Part shown: positions 13,507 to 20,863 of the stretch, piece by piece
Layout of the letters: each line of letters starts with the position of its first letter
Numbering within the stretch: position 1 is the first letter of the stretch
Source: FEN-1088 sp031407985
GTDB lineage: Bacteria; Myxococcota_A; Polyangia; Fen-1088
Length of the DNA: 20,863 nucleotides
Direction: 5' to 3'
Assembly: GCA_031407985.1 (NCBI GenBank)
Contig: JANOJB010000032.1
Location: forward strand, 1 to 20,863
Program-made: the position numbers and the translations under genes
Notes under the pieces: generated by a model
Told to the model about the DNA's origin: nothing
The model's database searches: none
Seen by the model: the letters and a program-made list of their open reading frames with translations, nothing else

Positions 13507-15684
13507 ATGGAAACCGGCAAACCGAAAACACCCGCGGCATCAGCGACGGCGTCGGGTGTTGGCTCATCATCGAGCAGCAGCGCGGGGAACTTCGTCCGCG
13601 AACTGATCGCCGTCGACCGGGCCGCGAATCTGCACAACGGCCGCGTGGCGACGCGCTTCCCTCCCGAGCCGAACGGATACCTGCACATTGGACACGCGAA
13701 GGCGATCTGCGTCGACTTCGGCCTGGCGCGCGAGTTTGGCGGTACGTGCAACCTGCGCTTCGACGATACCAACCCGGCGACCGAGGACGTGGAGTACGTC
13801 GAGTCGATCCAGCAGGACATTCGCTGGCTGGGGTTCGACTGGTCGAACAAATACTTCGCGTCGGACTACTTCGAACAGCTGTACGACCTGGCGGAGAAGC
13901 TGATCAAGAAGGGCAAGGCCTACGTCGACAGTCTGAACGAGGAACAGATCCGCGAATACCGTGGCGACTTCTACAAGAAGGGCCGGCCCAGCCCCTACCG
14001 ATCGCGTTCGGTCGATGAGAACCTGGACCTGTTCCGGCGCATGCGCTCGGGCGAGTTTCCCGAGGGCGCGCACGTGTTGCGCGCGATCATCGATCTAGAA
14101 ACGCAGAACATGAACATGCGCGATCCGGTCCTGTACCGGATCAAGACAGCGCCGCACCACCGCACGGGCACCAAATGGTGCATCTACCCGCTGTACGATT
14201 TTGCGCATCCGCTGTCGGACGCGATCGAACGCATCACGCATTCCATCTGCACGCTGGAATTCGAATCGCACCGCCCGCTGTACGACTGGTGCATTCGAGA
14301 GACCGAGCTGTTCCCGTCGCGGCAGATCGAGTTCGCGCGCCTGAACCTGACGTACACCGTGATGTCCAAACGGAAGCTGGCCGAGCTGGTCCAAAAACGC
14401 CTGGTGTCGGGCTGGGACGATCCGCGCATGCCGACGCTGGCGGGGCTGCGCCGGCGCGGCTACACGCCCGAGGCCATTCGCGCGTTCTGCGAGCGCATCG
14501 GCGTGGCCAAAACGGACAGTTTGGTGGACGTGGGTTTGTTGGAACACGGGTTGCGCGAGGATCTCAACCGCCGCAGCCCGCGGGTGATGGCGGTGTTGCG
14601 CCCGCTGAAGGTCGTGATCGAAAACTTCCCCGAGGGCGAAGTGCGCGAACTGGACGCTCCGCTAAACCCCGAGGACGCCGCGGCCGGCACGCGCAAGGTG
14701 CCATTTTCGCGCGAACTGTACGTGGAGCGCGACGATTTTCGCGAGGAGCCGCCGAAGGATTGGTTTCGCTTGGCGCCGGGACGCGAGGTGCGTCTGCGCT
14801 ACGCGTGTCTGATCCGGTGCACCAGTGTCGTGAAGGACGACGCTGGCCAGGTGGTCGAGTTGCGTTGTACCTGGGATCCGGAATCGTGGGGTGGCGGCGC
14901 GCCGGATGGTCGCGTGGTGCGTGGGACGTTGCACTGGGTGTCGGCGGCACACGCGGTTGCCGCCGACGCGCGGCTGTACGATCGGTTGTTCTCCGTCGAG
15001 AACCCCGGCACGACGGAAGGCAAGAGTTTCATCGAGGAGATGAACCCGGATTCGCTGACGACGGTTTCGTCGTGTTTGACCGAGCCGTACCTGGCCACGG
15101 CGGGATTGCAGCCGGGCGCGCGCGTGCAGTTCGAACGGCTCGGCTACTTCTGCCTGGACTTCGACAGCACGTCAGGCAAGCAAGTTTGGAATCGGACGGT
15201 CACGTTGAAGGACAGTTGGGCGAAGCTTCAGGCGAAGACCCAGGCGAAGACCCAGGGGAAGACCGAGGTGAAGACCGGCGGCAAGGGCGCGCCTTCGAAG
15301 GTCCAGAAGGCGGGTGCACCCGCGCCGGCCTCCGCGCCCCCCGCCGAAATCGGTATCGAGGATCTGGGCCGCGTAGACCTGCGCGTCGGCATCGTTCGCG
15401 AAGCAGCGCACGTTCCCGAGGCACAGAAGTTGATTCGTCTGATGGTCGACATCGGGGAAGGCCGCCTGCGCCAGATTTTCACGGGCCTGCGGGCCTACTA
15501 CCCGGATCCCGCGATGTTGGTCGGTCAGCGCGTCGCGGTTGTCGCGAATCTGAAACCGCGCCAGATGAAGTTCGGCCTGTCCGAAGGCATGATTCTGGCC
15601 GGCGGCGGCGGTGACCGCCCGCACCGCATCGTGACCTTCGCCGACGGTTCCGACGCCCCACAGCCCGGCGACAAGATCGGCTAG
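13507..15684 (+). CDS. glnS: Glutaminyl-tRNA synthetase with C-terminal tRNA-binding (Trbp111/EMAP-like) domain
   Basis: A 725-residue class I synthetase, against about 550 for typical bacterial GlnRS. A Ser/Ala-rich leader (residues 1-27) precedes the catalytic domain. PPEPNGYLHIGHAKAI carries HIGH at 60-63, and VMSKR at 285-289 is the KMSKS equivalent. The two-barrel anticodon-binding region ends normally near GKQVWNRTVTLKDSW. A Lys/Thr/Gln repeat linker and an Ala/Pro stretch then lead to a tRNA_bind domain from about residue 615: VDLRVGIVREAAHVPEAQKL, AVVANLKPRQMKFGLSEGMIL. This module is common at the C-terminus of MetRS. ATG 13507 is used because an in-frame stop lies at 13462. No strong Shine-Dalgarno is visible. 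GlnRS identity rather than GluRS follows from the PPEPNGYLHIGH form. Confidence 0.93.
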   Translation: METGKPKTPAASATASGVGSSSSSSAGNFVRELIAVDRAANLHNGRVATRFPPEPNGYLHIGHAKAICVDFGLAREFGGTCNLRFDDTNPATEDVEYVESIQQDIRWLGFDWSNKYFASDYFEQLYDLAEKLIKKGKAYVDSLNEEQIREYRGDFYKKGRPSPYRSRSVDENLDLFRRMRSGEFPEGAHVLRAIIDLETQNMNMRDPVLYRIKTAPHHRTGTKWCIYPLYDFAHPLSDAIERITHSICTLEFESHRPLYDWCIRETELFPSRQIEFARLNLTYTVMSKRKLAELVQKRLVSGWDDPRMPTLAGLRRRGYTPEAIRAFCERIGVAKTDSLVDVGLLEHGLREDLNRRSPRVMAVLRPLKVVIENFPEGEVRELDAPLNPEDAAAGTRKVPFSRELYVERDDFREEPPKDWFRLAPGREVRLRYACLIRCTSVVKDDAGQVVELRCTWDPESWGGGAPDGRVVRGTLHWVSAAHAVAADARLYDRLFSVENPGTTEGKSFIEEMNPDSLTTVSSCLTEPYLATAGLQPGARVQFERLGYFCLDFDSTSGKQVWNRTVTLKDSWAKLQAKTQAKTQGKTEVKTGGKGAPSKVQKAGAPAPASAPPAEIGIEDLGRVDLRVGIVREAAHVPEAQKLIRLMVDIGEGRLRQIFTGLRAYYPDPAMLVGQRVAVVANLKPRQMKFGLSEGMILAGGGGDRPHRIVTFADGSDAPQPGDKIG
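15232..15279 (+). repeat. Four 12-bp units in the glnS linker
   Basis: Four in-frame copies of a GCGAAGACCCAG-like unit encode AKTQ, AKTQ, GKTE and VKTG. They form the basic linker between the GlnRS body and the tRNA-binding domain. The first two units are identical. Confidence 0.8.
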
Positions 15685-15685
15685 G

Positions 15686-15719
15686 CGAGAACCGCGCGCA
15701 GCCCGCGCCTGCGGTCTCG
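15686..15719 (+). terminator. Hairpin just after glnS, possible terminator
   Basis: CGAGAACCGC (15686-15695) can pair with GCGGTCTCG (15711-15719), leaving one bulged A and a GC-rich loop. It starts two bases after the glnS stop. There is no T tract behind it, so termination is uncertain. Confidence 0.4.
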
Positions 15720-15755
15720 TCGACTTTGGCGCTTGTGCGGCTATCCTCATCGACA

Positions 15756-16130
15756 GTGTTGCGTCGCGTCCTCTCCACGATCGTCGTTTGTGCCGTCGCC
15801 ATCGCCGGCGTGACCGCCATCGGTGGTCGCCCCTTCGAGGGGGCGGGCGCGCATGATGGGCTGGGAGCCGCCGATCAGCCGGGGCTGCTTCAGGCGGGGC
15901 GCGCCGAAACCCGGCTGGTGCGTCCGGTTGATGCGCGTACGGGGCACAGCCTGCCCACGTCGTTCCTGCTCACGTTGGCGCCAGATGCGGGACAGTCGAT
16001 CGCGCCCCCGGCATGTGCACCGACGTCGCCGGCCGTTCACCGCCAGATCAGTTGCCCTGGTCGCTGTGTTTCCTCCGGTCGAAGCTCCCGTGGACCTCCC
16101 AGCAGCGCGTCGGCGTTGTTCGAGTCGTAG
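15756..16130 (+). pseudogene. Possible exported-protein gene with an internal frame break
   Basis: From GTG 15756 the frame encodes a convincing signal peptide (LRRVLSTIVVCAVAIAGVTA) and continues to SLPTSFLLTLAPDAG with mostly G or C at third codon positions. After about base 16005 that bias fades in this frame, which runs to a stop at 16130. It rises instead in the frame that continues through LPWSLCFLRSKLPW to 16204. This suggests one lost or gained base, hence a broken gene or a sequencing error. I do not recognise the protein. No clear Shine-Dalgarno was found. The whole stretch 15720-16170 holds nothing else I can support. Confidence 0.35.
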
Positions 16131-16170
16131 CGCGCGTGGCGCCTTCGGGCGTCGCACGACGATTTTTCAC

Positions 16171-16176
16171 TGGAGG
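16171..16176 (+). promoter_or_regulatory. Shine-Dalgarno of the 42-residue membrane protein
   Basis: TGGAGG lies six bases before ATG 16183. It marks this ATG as the start, rather than the far upstream in-frame GTG at 15823 whose extension is Arg-rich and non-protein-like. Confidence 0.75.
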
Positions 16177-16182
16177 TTTGTC

Positions 16183-16311
16183 ATGGACGACAACGAAAAC
16201 CTAGGGCCGGACGAGCGTCCGGTTTCCAAAGGACTCGACAAGAAGACCCTGCTGATTGGCGCCATGTTCGTGCTGGCGTTGGGCCTCTTGGTCGCGCTGA
16301 ACATGAAATAG
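16183..16311 (+). CDS. Small single-span membrane protein (42 residues)
   Basis: A 42-residue protein with a hydrophilic acidic N-terminus (MDDNENLGPDERPVSKG), two Lys, and one hydrophobic helix (LLIGAMFVLALGLLVAL) running nearly to the C-terminus. This is the layout of a tail-anchored or single-pass inner-membrane peptide with the N-terminus inside. It has its own Shine-Dalgarno and is followed within seven bases by a strong hairpin terminator, so it is a real transcription-unit end. I know no family for it. Confidence 0.7.
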   Translation: MDDNENLGPDERPVSKGLDKKTLLIGAMFVLALGLLVALNMK

Positions 16312-16317
16312 ATTCAA

Positions 16318-16361
16318 GGGCGCGGGAGATTGCCCCACCGGTGTTCTCTCGCGCCCGTTTT
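16318..16361 (+). terminator. Rho-independent terminator
   Basis: GGGCGCGGGAGA (16318-16329) pairs with TCTCTCGCGCCC (16345-16356) over 12 pairs with a single G-U. A short T run (16358-16361) follows. It ends the unit containing the 42-residue gene and insulates the kinase gene at 16483. Confidence 0.8.
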
Positions 16362-16482
16362 GCGCCCAGCTTGTGCAGGAAGTCAGGCCGGTATCGGCCG
16401 GCCGCGGTGAGTCGACGATCTGGGAATAAGCACAAGTCCCTATTTTGCTCGCTCCGGACCGTCAGTTACGCTCGCGGGCTGG

Positions 16483-18399
16483 ATGTCGGACCTTGATCAA
16501 ATGAAAGAGGCCCTCGACGCCGTCGGGATGGGGATCTGGTCGTGGGAGATCGAGAGCAACGTCATTCGCTGGTCCGACAGGTTGTTCGTGCTTTTTGAAC
16601 GCGATCCGGGGGCTGCACCAGCATCGTTCGTGGACTATCTGACTTTGCTTCCCCCGGAAGATCGCGACGGAGTGCGAGCCGTTATCGAGACCGCCCTGCG
16701 CGCGACGACCGAGCAGGGCAGACCGGCCAGTTACGTGCTTGAGCATCGGGTTTTTCTTCGCGACGGAGCGGTTCGTTGGATCGAGGGCCGCGGACGGGTG
16801 TTGGTCGATGCCCAAGGAAAACCCTGGCGGATCACCGGCACGTCGGTTGACATCACCGAGCGGAAACGCACCGAGGAGCGGCTGCGCAGGAGCGAGGATG
16901 TGCATCGCCTGATCGGTGAACTGGCATCCGACTACGTCTATGTGGTGGATTACCTGAACCCGACCTTGTTTCCCGAGATCGTGGCGGGTTCATTCGAACG
17001 AACCACCGGCATGACCCCCGCTGACGTCAAGGCCAAGGGTGGTTGGTGGCAGGTGATTCATCCGGATGACCACGCCGCGCTTGCCGCTGTGATTCCCTTG
17101 CTGGAACAGGGGCGTCCGTGCGTGAACGAATACCGCATTACGGACGGTCTGGGGCAGACGCGGTGGTTGCGCGACTGCATTCGTCCGGTTTCCGATCCGG
17201 CAACCGGCAAGCTGCTGAAGTTGATGGGCGGCGTGCAGGACATCACGGACCGCAAGCGGTTGGAGGAGCAACTTAGCCAGGCGCAGAAATTGGAAGCGGT
17301 GGCGCGTTTGTCGGGTGGGATCGCGCACGATTTTAACAATCTGCTGTCGGTGATCATGGGTTCCGTCGCCTTGTTGCAGCACGAGGCGCAGACCGAAGAT
17401 GCGAAGGAATCTTGCGAAGCCATCCTGGAGGCATCGCAACGGGCGGCCGAGCTGACCCGATCGTTGCTGGTGTTCGCCGGTCGGGATGCCGGAACGCCGC
17501 AACTGGTGAATCTGGTCGACGTGGTTCGCGAATCACTGCCGATGCTGACCCGGGCGGTGGGACCAAGGATGACAATCGAGTTTGATAGTCCGCCGGCCGA
17601 CGCCCAGGTGCGCATCGACCGCGGGCAGGCGCAATTGCTGCTGTTGAACCTGTCCGTGAATGCCCGGGATGCGATGCCCCAGGGAGGAACGATTCGCGTC
17701 AGTCTTGCTTCCGGACTGTTCGGGGCCCAGGACGGACTGCCGGCCGAGCTGGTGCCTGGCTCCTACGCTCGCCTGTCGATCGAGGATCACGGCGACGGCA
17801 TCGCGCCTGCTGTCATGTCACGGTTGTTCGAACCGTTCTTCACCACCAAGGGACAAGGCAAGGGAACCGGCATGGGTCTGGCGGCGTGTCACGGCATCGT
17901 GCAATACGCCGGTGGCGCCATCGGCGTCACCAGCGCGCCGGGCAAAGGAGCAACCTTCGCGATCTTCCTGCCGTTGGTGTCGGGGAACGGCGCTGTTGCC
18001 ACTGCCAGTCATGCGCGGGTTTCGCCCGGCGGTACGGAAACGATCTTGCTGATCGAGGACGAAAAACAACTGCAACGCATCCTGATGCGCATGCTTTCGG
18101 ATCGCGGCTACGTCGTGACGGGCGCCGATTCCGCCGAGGCGGCCCTGACACTGCTGGAAACCGCAAGGTTCGATTTGTTGGTTTCCGACGTGGTGTTGCC
18201 GGGCATGCACGGCACCGAACTGGCTCGCCTGGCGCGTGTACGTTGGCCCGACATGCGCGTGCTGCTGACGTCCGGCTACACCGGCAACGAGCCCATTCCC
18301 GACGGCATTCCGCTTCTGCCCAAGCCGTTCACCGCCGATCGCCTGGCCAATCGGGTGCGCGAGATCTTGGACGGCGGGGGCAATCGCCCGGGCGCGTGA
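16483..18399 (+). CDS. Soluble PAS-PAS hybrid sensor histidine kinase with receiver domain
   Basis: A 638-residue hybrid kinase without membrane segments. PAS 1 spans about residues 5-128 and ends in the GTSVDITERKR linker. PAS 2 spans about 135-258 and ends in GGVQDITDRKRLEEQL. The HisKA H-box GGIAHDFNNLL places the phospho-accepting His at 282. The ATPase boxes are complete: N box LNLSVNARDAM, G1 EDHGDGI, F box FEPFFTTK and G2 GTGMGLA. The receiver (about 518-632) has D569 in VSDVVLPGM and a conserved LPKPF. All catalytic residues are intact. It should sense a cytoplasmic cue. No response regulator or histidine phosphotransfer gene is adjacent, so it is an orphan. ATG 16483 has only a weak ribosome site and no clear promoter. 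Confidence 0.92.
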   Translation: MSDLDQMKEALDAVGMGIWSWEIESNVIRWSDRLFVLFERDPGAAPASFVDYLTLLPPEDRDGVRAVIETALRATTEQGRPASYVLEHRVFLRDGAVRWIEGRGRVLVDAQGKPWRITGTSVDITERKRTEERLRRSEDVHRLIGELASDYVYVVDYLNPTLFPEIVAGSFERTTGMTPADVKAKGGWWQVIHPDDHAALAAVIPLLEQGRPCVNEYRITDGLGQTRWLRDCIRPVSDPATGKLLKLMGGVQDITDRKRLEEQLSQAQKLEAVARLSGGIAHDFNNLLSVIMGSVALLQHEAQTEDAKESCEAILEASQRAAELTRSLLVFAGRDAGTPQLVNLVDVVRESLPMLTRAVGPRMTIEFDSPPADAQVRIDRGQAQLLLLNLSVNARDAMPQGGTIRVSLASGLFGAQDGLPAELVPGSYARLSIEDHGDGIAPAVMSRLFEPFFTTKGQGKGTGMGLAACHGIVQYAGGAIGVTSAPGKGATFAIFLPLVSGNGAVATASHARVSPGGTETILLIEDEKQLQRILMRMLSDRGYVVTGADSAEAALTLLETARFDLLVSDVVLPGMHGTELARLARVRWPDMRVLLTSGYTGNEPIPDGIPLLPKPFTADRLANRVREILDGGGNRPGA

Positions 18400-18408
18400 G
18401 TCCCCGCG

Positions 18409-19839
18409 CTACGGGATCGCGGGCAGGCTGCCGTCGGCGTTTCGTTTGATCAGTTTCGCCTGGGCGGAGGTCGTCGTTTCCGTTCCCGTCGGTGAACACG
18501 ACACCTGGCAATAGTCGGTGCCGTTCCCGCGAACCTTGCAGTTGGACAGCGATGGCACGACGGGGTTGTTGTTTCGCACGAACCCGCAAGCCTTGTTGTC
18601 GAATGCCGCGTTGTTGGTCACCAGGTGAACCGCGCCACCTTGTCCGGTGCCATTGGGCGCGCCCCCCAACTTGAATCCGTTCCCGTCGCCCGCGGGGTTG
18701 GTTCCTGCGACCGGTTGGCCGTTCAGAAACGCCCAGCAGTTATCGATAACCACGACGTCATCGGACGCGAACAGATCCCATCCATCGTCGGCGTTGTTCC
18801 AGGCGCGGCATCCACGAAACACGTTGCCCGGTCCGATGCGCAATTTGGCGGCGAACCCATCGGCGTTTTCTCCCCCGGTCGGCTGATCCAGGTTTTCGTA
18901 GGAATCGCAGTTCAAAATCGTGTTGTATGCGCCCAGGCTGTTGTCCGTCGCCATCGCCTCGGGAACGGTAATCTGAAGGCCGCTGTCGCTGTTGCCGTGA
19001 AGAATCACGTCCTCGACGGTGTTGTGCGATCCGGAAATCGCGATGCCGTTGTCACCCGCGTTCATGACTTCCAGGCCTTTGACGTGCCAGTAGTTCCCTT
19101 TGATCTCGATCCCACGGGCGCTGGACAATCCCTTGGTCTGCATCGAAAAATCCAGGACGGGTCGCGCCCCCGGCATCGCCCACACGCGGATGGGGTTGGC
19201 TTCGGTGCCGTTCTTTGTCAGGTTCATCGTCGGCGCGTATGGAAACGTACCGGGCATGATCCACACGGTGGTCCCCGCCGTCGCGACGGCGTTGGCCTGG
19301 TTCAGCGTTTTGAATGGTTGCGCCAACGTTCCCGGATTCGTGTCGTTGCCGCTCGGTCCGATGTAGAACTCGTTGCCGTTTGCGGGCGTGCCGCCCGCGC
19401 CGCCGGTGCCCGTTCTGCCGCCCGTGCCGCCGGCGCCGCCGCCCGCCGCGCCGCCGCTCCTGCCGCCAGCGCCGCCGCTGCCGGACCCGGCGCCACCGCT
19501 TCCGATCCTACCGCCAACCGCGGCGCCGCCTTGTCCACCGGTGCTGGTCCCGCCACTGCCGACGACGCCGCCGCTACCGACGACGCCACCCGTGCCGACG
19601 TTGCCCACACCGCCACTGCCGACGACGCCACCCGTGCCGACGACGCCCCCACTGCCGACGACGACGCCCCCACCGGTTCCTTGCGCACCACCGCTGGCCT
19701 GCGCACCACCGCTGCCTGGCGCTACCGCCCCGCCGGATCCAGTCGCGCCAGTACTCGGGGCCTGTGGCCCGCAGCCAACAAAGGCGGCCAGCAGCCAGGA
19801 CGCGGCGGCGACCGACACAACTTTCCGATGGAACCTCAT
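18409..19839 (-). CDS. Pectate lyase family 9-like right-handed beta-helix lipoprotein
   Basis: A 476-residue predicted lipoprotein starting at ATG 19839, supported by AAGGAG just upstream. The signal peptide ends in AAFVGC with Cys23. Residues 24-152 are an extreme Gly/Ser/Val linker. From residue 156 the sequence EFYIGPSGNDTNPGTLAQPF starts a right-handed parallel beta-helix. ENADGFAAKLRIGPGNVFRGCRAWNNADDGWDLF matches PL9 pectate lyases, in which an Asp cluster binds calcium and a Lys (K332 here) acts as base. Cleavage of polygalacturonate or a related acidic polysaccharide is inferred. The long linker would hold the enzyme away from the outer membrane. The stop is nine bases from that of the convergent kinase gene. 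Confidence 0.85.
   Translation of the reverse strand: MRFHRKVVSVAAASWLLAAFVGCGPQAPSTGATGSGGAVAPGSGGAQASGGAQGTGGGVVVGSGGVVGTGGVVGSGGVGNVGTGGVVGSGGVVGSGGTSTGGQGGAAVGGRIGSGGAGSGSGGAGGRSGGAAGGGAGGTGGRTGTGGAGGTPANGNEFYIGPSGNDTNPGTLAQPFKTLNQANAVATAGTTVWIMPGTFPYAPTMNLTKNGTEANPIRVWAMPGARPVLDFSMQTKGLSSARGIEIKGNYWHVKGLEVMNAGDNGIAISGSHNTVEDVILHGNSDSGLQITVPEAMATDNSLGAYNTILNCDSYENLDQPTGGENADGFAAKLRIGPGNVFRGCRAWNNADDGWDLFASDDVVVIDNCWAFLNGQPVAGTNPAGDGNGFKLGGAPNGTGQGGAVHLVTNNAAFDNKACGFVRNNNPVVPSLSNCKVRGNGTDYCQVSCSPTGTETTTSAQAKLIKRNADGSLPAIP
19384..19767 (-). repeat. Low-complexity Gly/Ser/Val coding repeat
   Basis: Imperfect short repeats of GGCGTCGTCGGCAGTGGC type (minus strand) encode runs such as GGVVGSGG and GGTGG. 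The tract links the lipidated N-terminus to the beta-helix. Its simple composition makes length variation likely. Confidence 0.75.
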
Positions 19840-20124
19840 GGCACTCCTTGGTGATGAAAAATGCTGGGGCGTTGTTCTCGCCCAGGTTGGCGTGTCCCCC
19901 GCACCGTCCGACGGCTCACCTACGATCGGCGGCAATGGTTTGGGCGAATGCCACGCCTATTGCGGTAGATGCCGCGGGACCACGGAATCGATCACTCTGT
20001 CTTCGCCCTACTGGATTGGGGCTGGTTGCAGCACCGATGAGGCCCTTTGACTGGTCGTCGGCTGGACCCTATCGTCGGGGCCCTGTAAGCCGTGGCAGCA
20101 CGCACGGCCACGGCGGGGTTCTGA
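19840..20124. other. Divergent intergenic region
   Basis: This 285-base gap lies between the PL9-like gene (-) and the DUF4336 gene (+). It contains the Shine-Dalgarno of the former and a promoter candidate for the latter. I see no gene with support in it. Confidence 0.5.
20047..20075 (+). promoter_or_regulatory. Candidate sigma-70 promoter for the DUF4336 gene
   Basis: TTGACT (20047-20052) and TATCGT (20070-20075) are separated by 17 bases. This gives a predicted leader of roughly 40 bases before ATG 20125. The -35 matches five of six consensus positions and the -10 four of six. Confidence 0.45.
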
Positions 20125-20823
20125 ATGGATACCAGCGAACTGTCAGTCGTCGTCCCGAACGCGATCTGGGTGAGCGAGCGGCCGGTGTGGTTTGGCGGGG
20201 TTCGTCTGCGCGCGCGGAGTACGGTGCTGCGACTTGAAGACGGCGGGCTTCTGGTGCACAGCCCGCCCGAGCCAACGGAGGGCTTCTGCGCAGCGCTCCG
20301 CGCGCTGGGCGAGCTTCGCTGGATCGTCGTGCCGAACTGCTTCCATCACCTGGGCGCGCCCGCCACCGCCGCGCGCTTCCCGTCGGCGAAGGTTGTCGGT
20401 CCGACCTCGGCCACAGCGCGCAATCCGCAGCTTCGCTTCGATATGGGGCTGCGGGACGACGCGTTCCTTGGCGCGGTGAAGGAGCTCGACGCGATCCCGC
20501 TTGATGGCTGTCCCTTTTTAGACGAGACGGTGTTCTTCCATCGTCCGACGGGCTCGCTGATCGGCGCGGACGTCGTGATCAGCGCGTGCGCGCGGGACCA
20601 TTGGACCTGGCGCTGGGCCGCGCGGATCAAGGGTTGCTACGACAAAGTCCGAATGCCGCCGGACGTGCGGGCGAAGACTCCGCCCAACGATGCTGCGGCG
20701 CGATCGATCGATCGCATGGCCGCGCTCCCGTTGAAGCGTCTCCTGGTGGCCCACGCGGATACCATCGAAGACCGTCCGTCCGAGAAGCTCATCGACGCCT
20801 GGCGCTTCATGCGCGCGGGGTGA
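20125..20823 (+). CDS. DUF4336 family protein (metallo-hydrolase-like fold)
   Basis: A 232-residue cytoplasmic protein. VVPNAIWVSERPVWFGGVRLRARSTVLRL is the typical DUF4336 opening. VVPNCFHHLGAPATAARFPSAKVVGP, SLIGADVVIS and LLVAHADTIEDRP follow in the expected order. The family resembles metallo-beta-lactamase-fold hydrolases, but the canonical HxHxDH is reduced to a pair of His in this alignment, so metal-dependent activity is uncertain. The start ATG has only a weak upstream G-rich site. The downstream 40 bases to the window end hold nothing identifiable. No functional partner is adjacent. Confidence 0.8.
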   Translation: MDTSELSVVVPNAIWVSERPVWFGGVRLRARSTVLRLEDGGLLVHSPPEPTEGFCAALRALGELRWIVVPNCFHHLGAPATAARFPSAKVVGPTSATARNPQLRFDMGLRDDAFLGAVKELDAIPLDGCPFLDETVFFHRPTGSLIGADVVISACARDHWTWRWAARIKGCYDKVRMPPDVRAKTPPNDAAARSIDRMAALPLKRLLVAHADTIEDRPSEKLIDAWRFMRAG

Positions 20824-20863
20824 CGCGTGTGGGGGGCCGGGCGTACCTTCGGTCGGGCCTACC

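Noticed and set aside
13419..13850. N-terminal extension of the HEPN gene back to 13850
   Set aside because: It would lie antisense to glnS and adds sequence unlike the family. MTPEQF at 13418 fits the usual start.
14175..15614. Plus-strand open frame of 479 codons inside glnS
   Set aside because: It is out of frame with unmistakable GlnRS motifs and has an Arg/Gly-rich shadow composition.
15823..16182. Upstream extension of the 42-residue protein to a GTG at 15823
   Set aside because: The extension is Arg/Ser-rich without structure, and a proper Shine-Dalgarno sits at 16171 before the internal ATG.
19840..19935. Extension of the PL9-like gene start to 19935
   Set aside because: It would place 32 extra residues before an intact lipoprotein signal. 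AAGGAG directly supports ATG 19839.
19314..20237. Plus-strand Arg/Pro-rich open frame opposite the glycine linker
   Set aside because: It mirrors the Gly/Ser repeat of the lyase gene and runs into unrelated intergenic DNA.

Overview
The window is GC-rich, protein-dense bacterial DNA with short intergenic gaps. The gene content points to a myxobacterium-like member of the Myxococcota (deltaproteobacteria in the old sense). The reasons are several lipoproteins with Asp/Ala-, Gly/Ser- or Pro/Ala-rich linkers behind the lipobox, a PAS-PAS hybrid histidine kinase, a PL9-type beta-helix lipoprotein, and a multi-domain beta-propeller/c-type cytochrome lipoprotein. This is inferred from style and families; no rRNA or other taxonomic marker is present. 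I saw no tRNA, rRNA, CRISPR array, insertion sequence or prophage gene.

Left part (1-5271, all +): a 5'-truncated LVIVD-repeat protein with a C-terminal Ig-like domain is followed after 25 bp by a PKD/beta-propeller/di-heme cytochrome lipoprotein. Then come a phosphatidylserine synthase (pssA) and an unrecognised lipoprotein. Next (5366-6072) is a compact ribbon-helix-helix/PIN toxin-antitoxin pair whose promoter contains a dyad between the -35 and -10 and appears to drive a leaderless GTG start.

Middle part: a calcium-loop protein (6079-7194, -) faces away from an AHSA1/SRPBCC-domain protein with a histone-H1-like Lys/Ala/Pro repeat tail (7364-8230, +). On the minus strand, reading from 12635 down to 8267, an apparent three-gene operon encodes two paralogous outer-membrane beta-barrel proteins and a lipoprotein. 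Upstream of it on the same strand lies a HEPN/MNT pair (13418-12707), divergent from glnS.

Right part: glnS (13507-15684) encodes GlnRS with an added C-terminal tRNA-binding (Trbp111/EMAP-like) domain. After it comes a stretch that may hold a broken exported-protein gene, then a 42-residue single-span membrane protein with a clear terminator. A soluble hybrid histidine kinase, a convergent PL9-like pectate lyase lipoprotein and a DUF4336 protein end the window.

Most of the content is ordinary accessory envelope biology. The points most worth a second look are the GlnRS-tRNA-binding fusion, the AHSA1-H1-tail fusion with identical repeat units, the leaderless toxin-antitoxin promoter, the tandem outer-membrane paralogs with their lipoprotein, and the possible frame break at about 16000.
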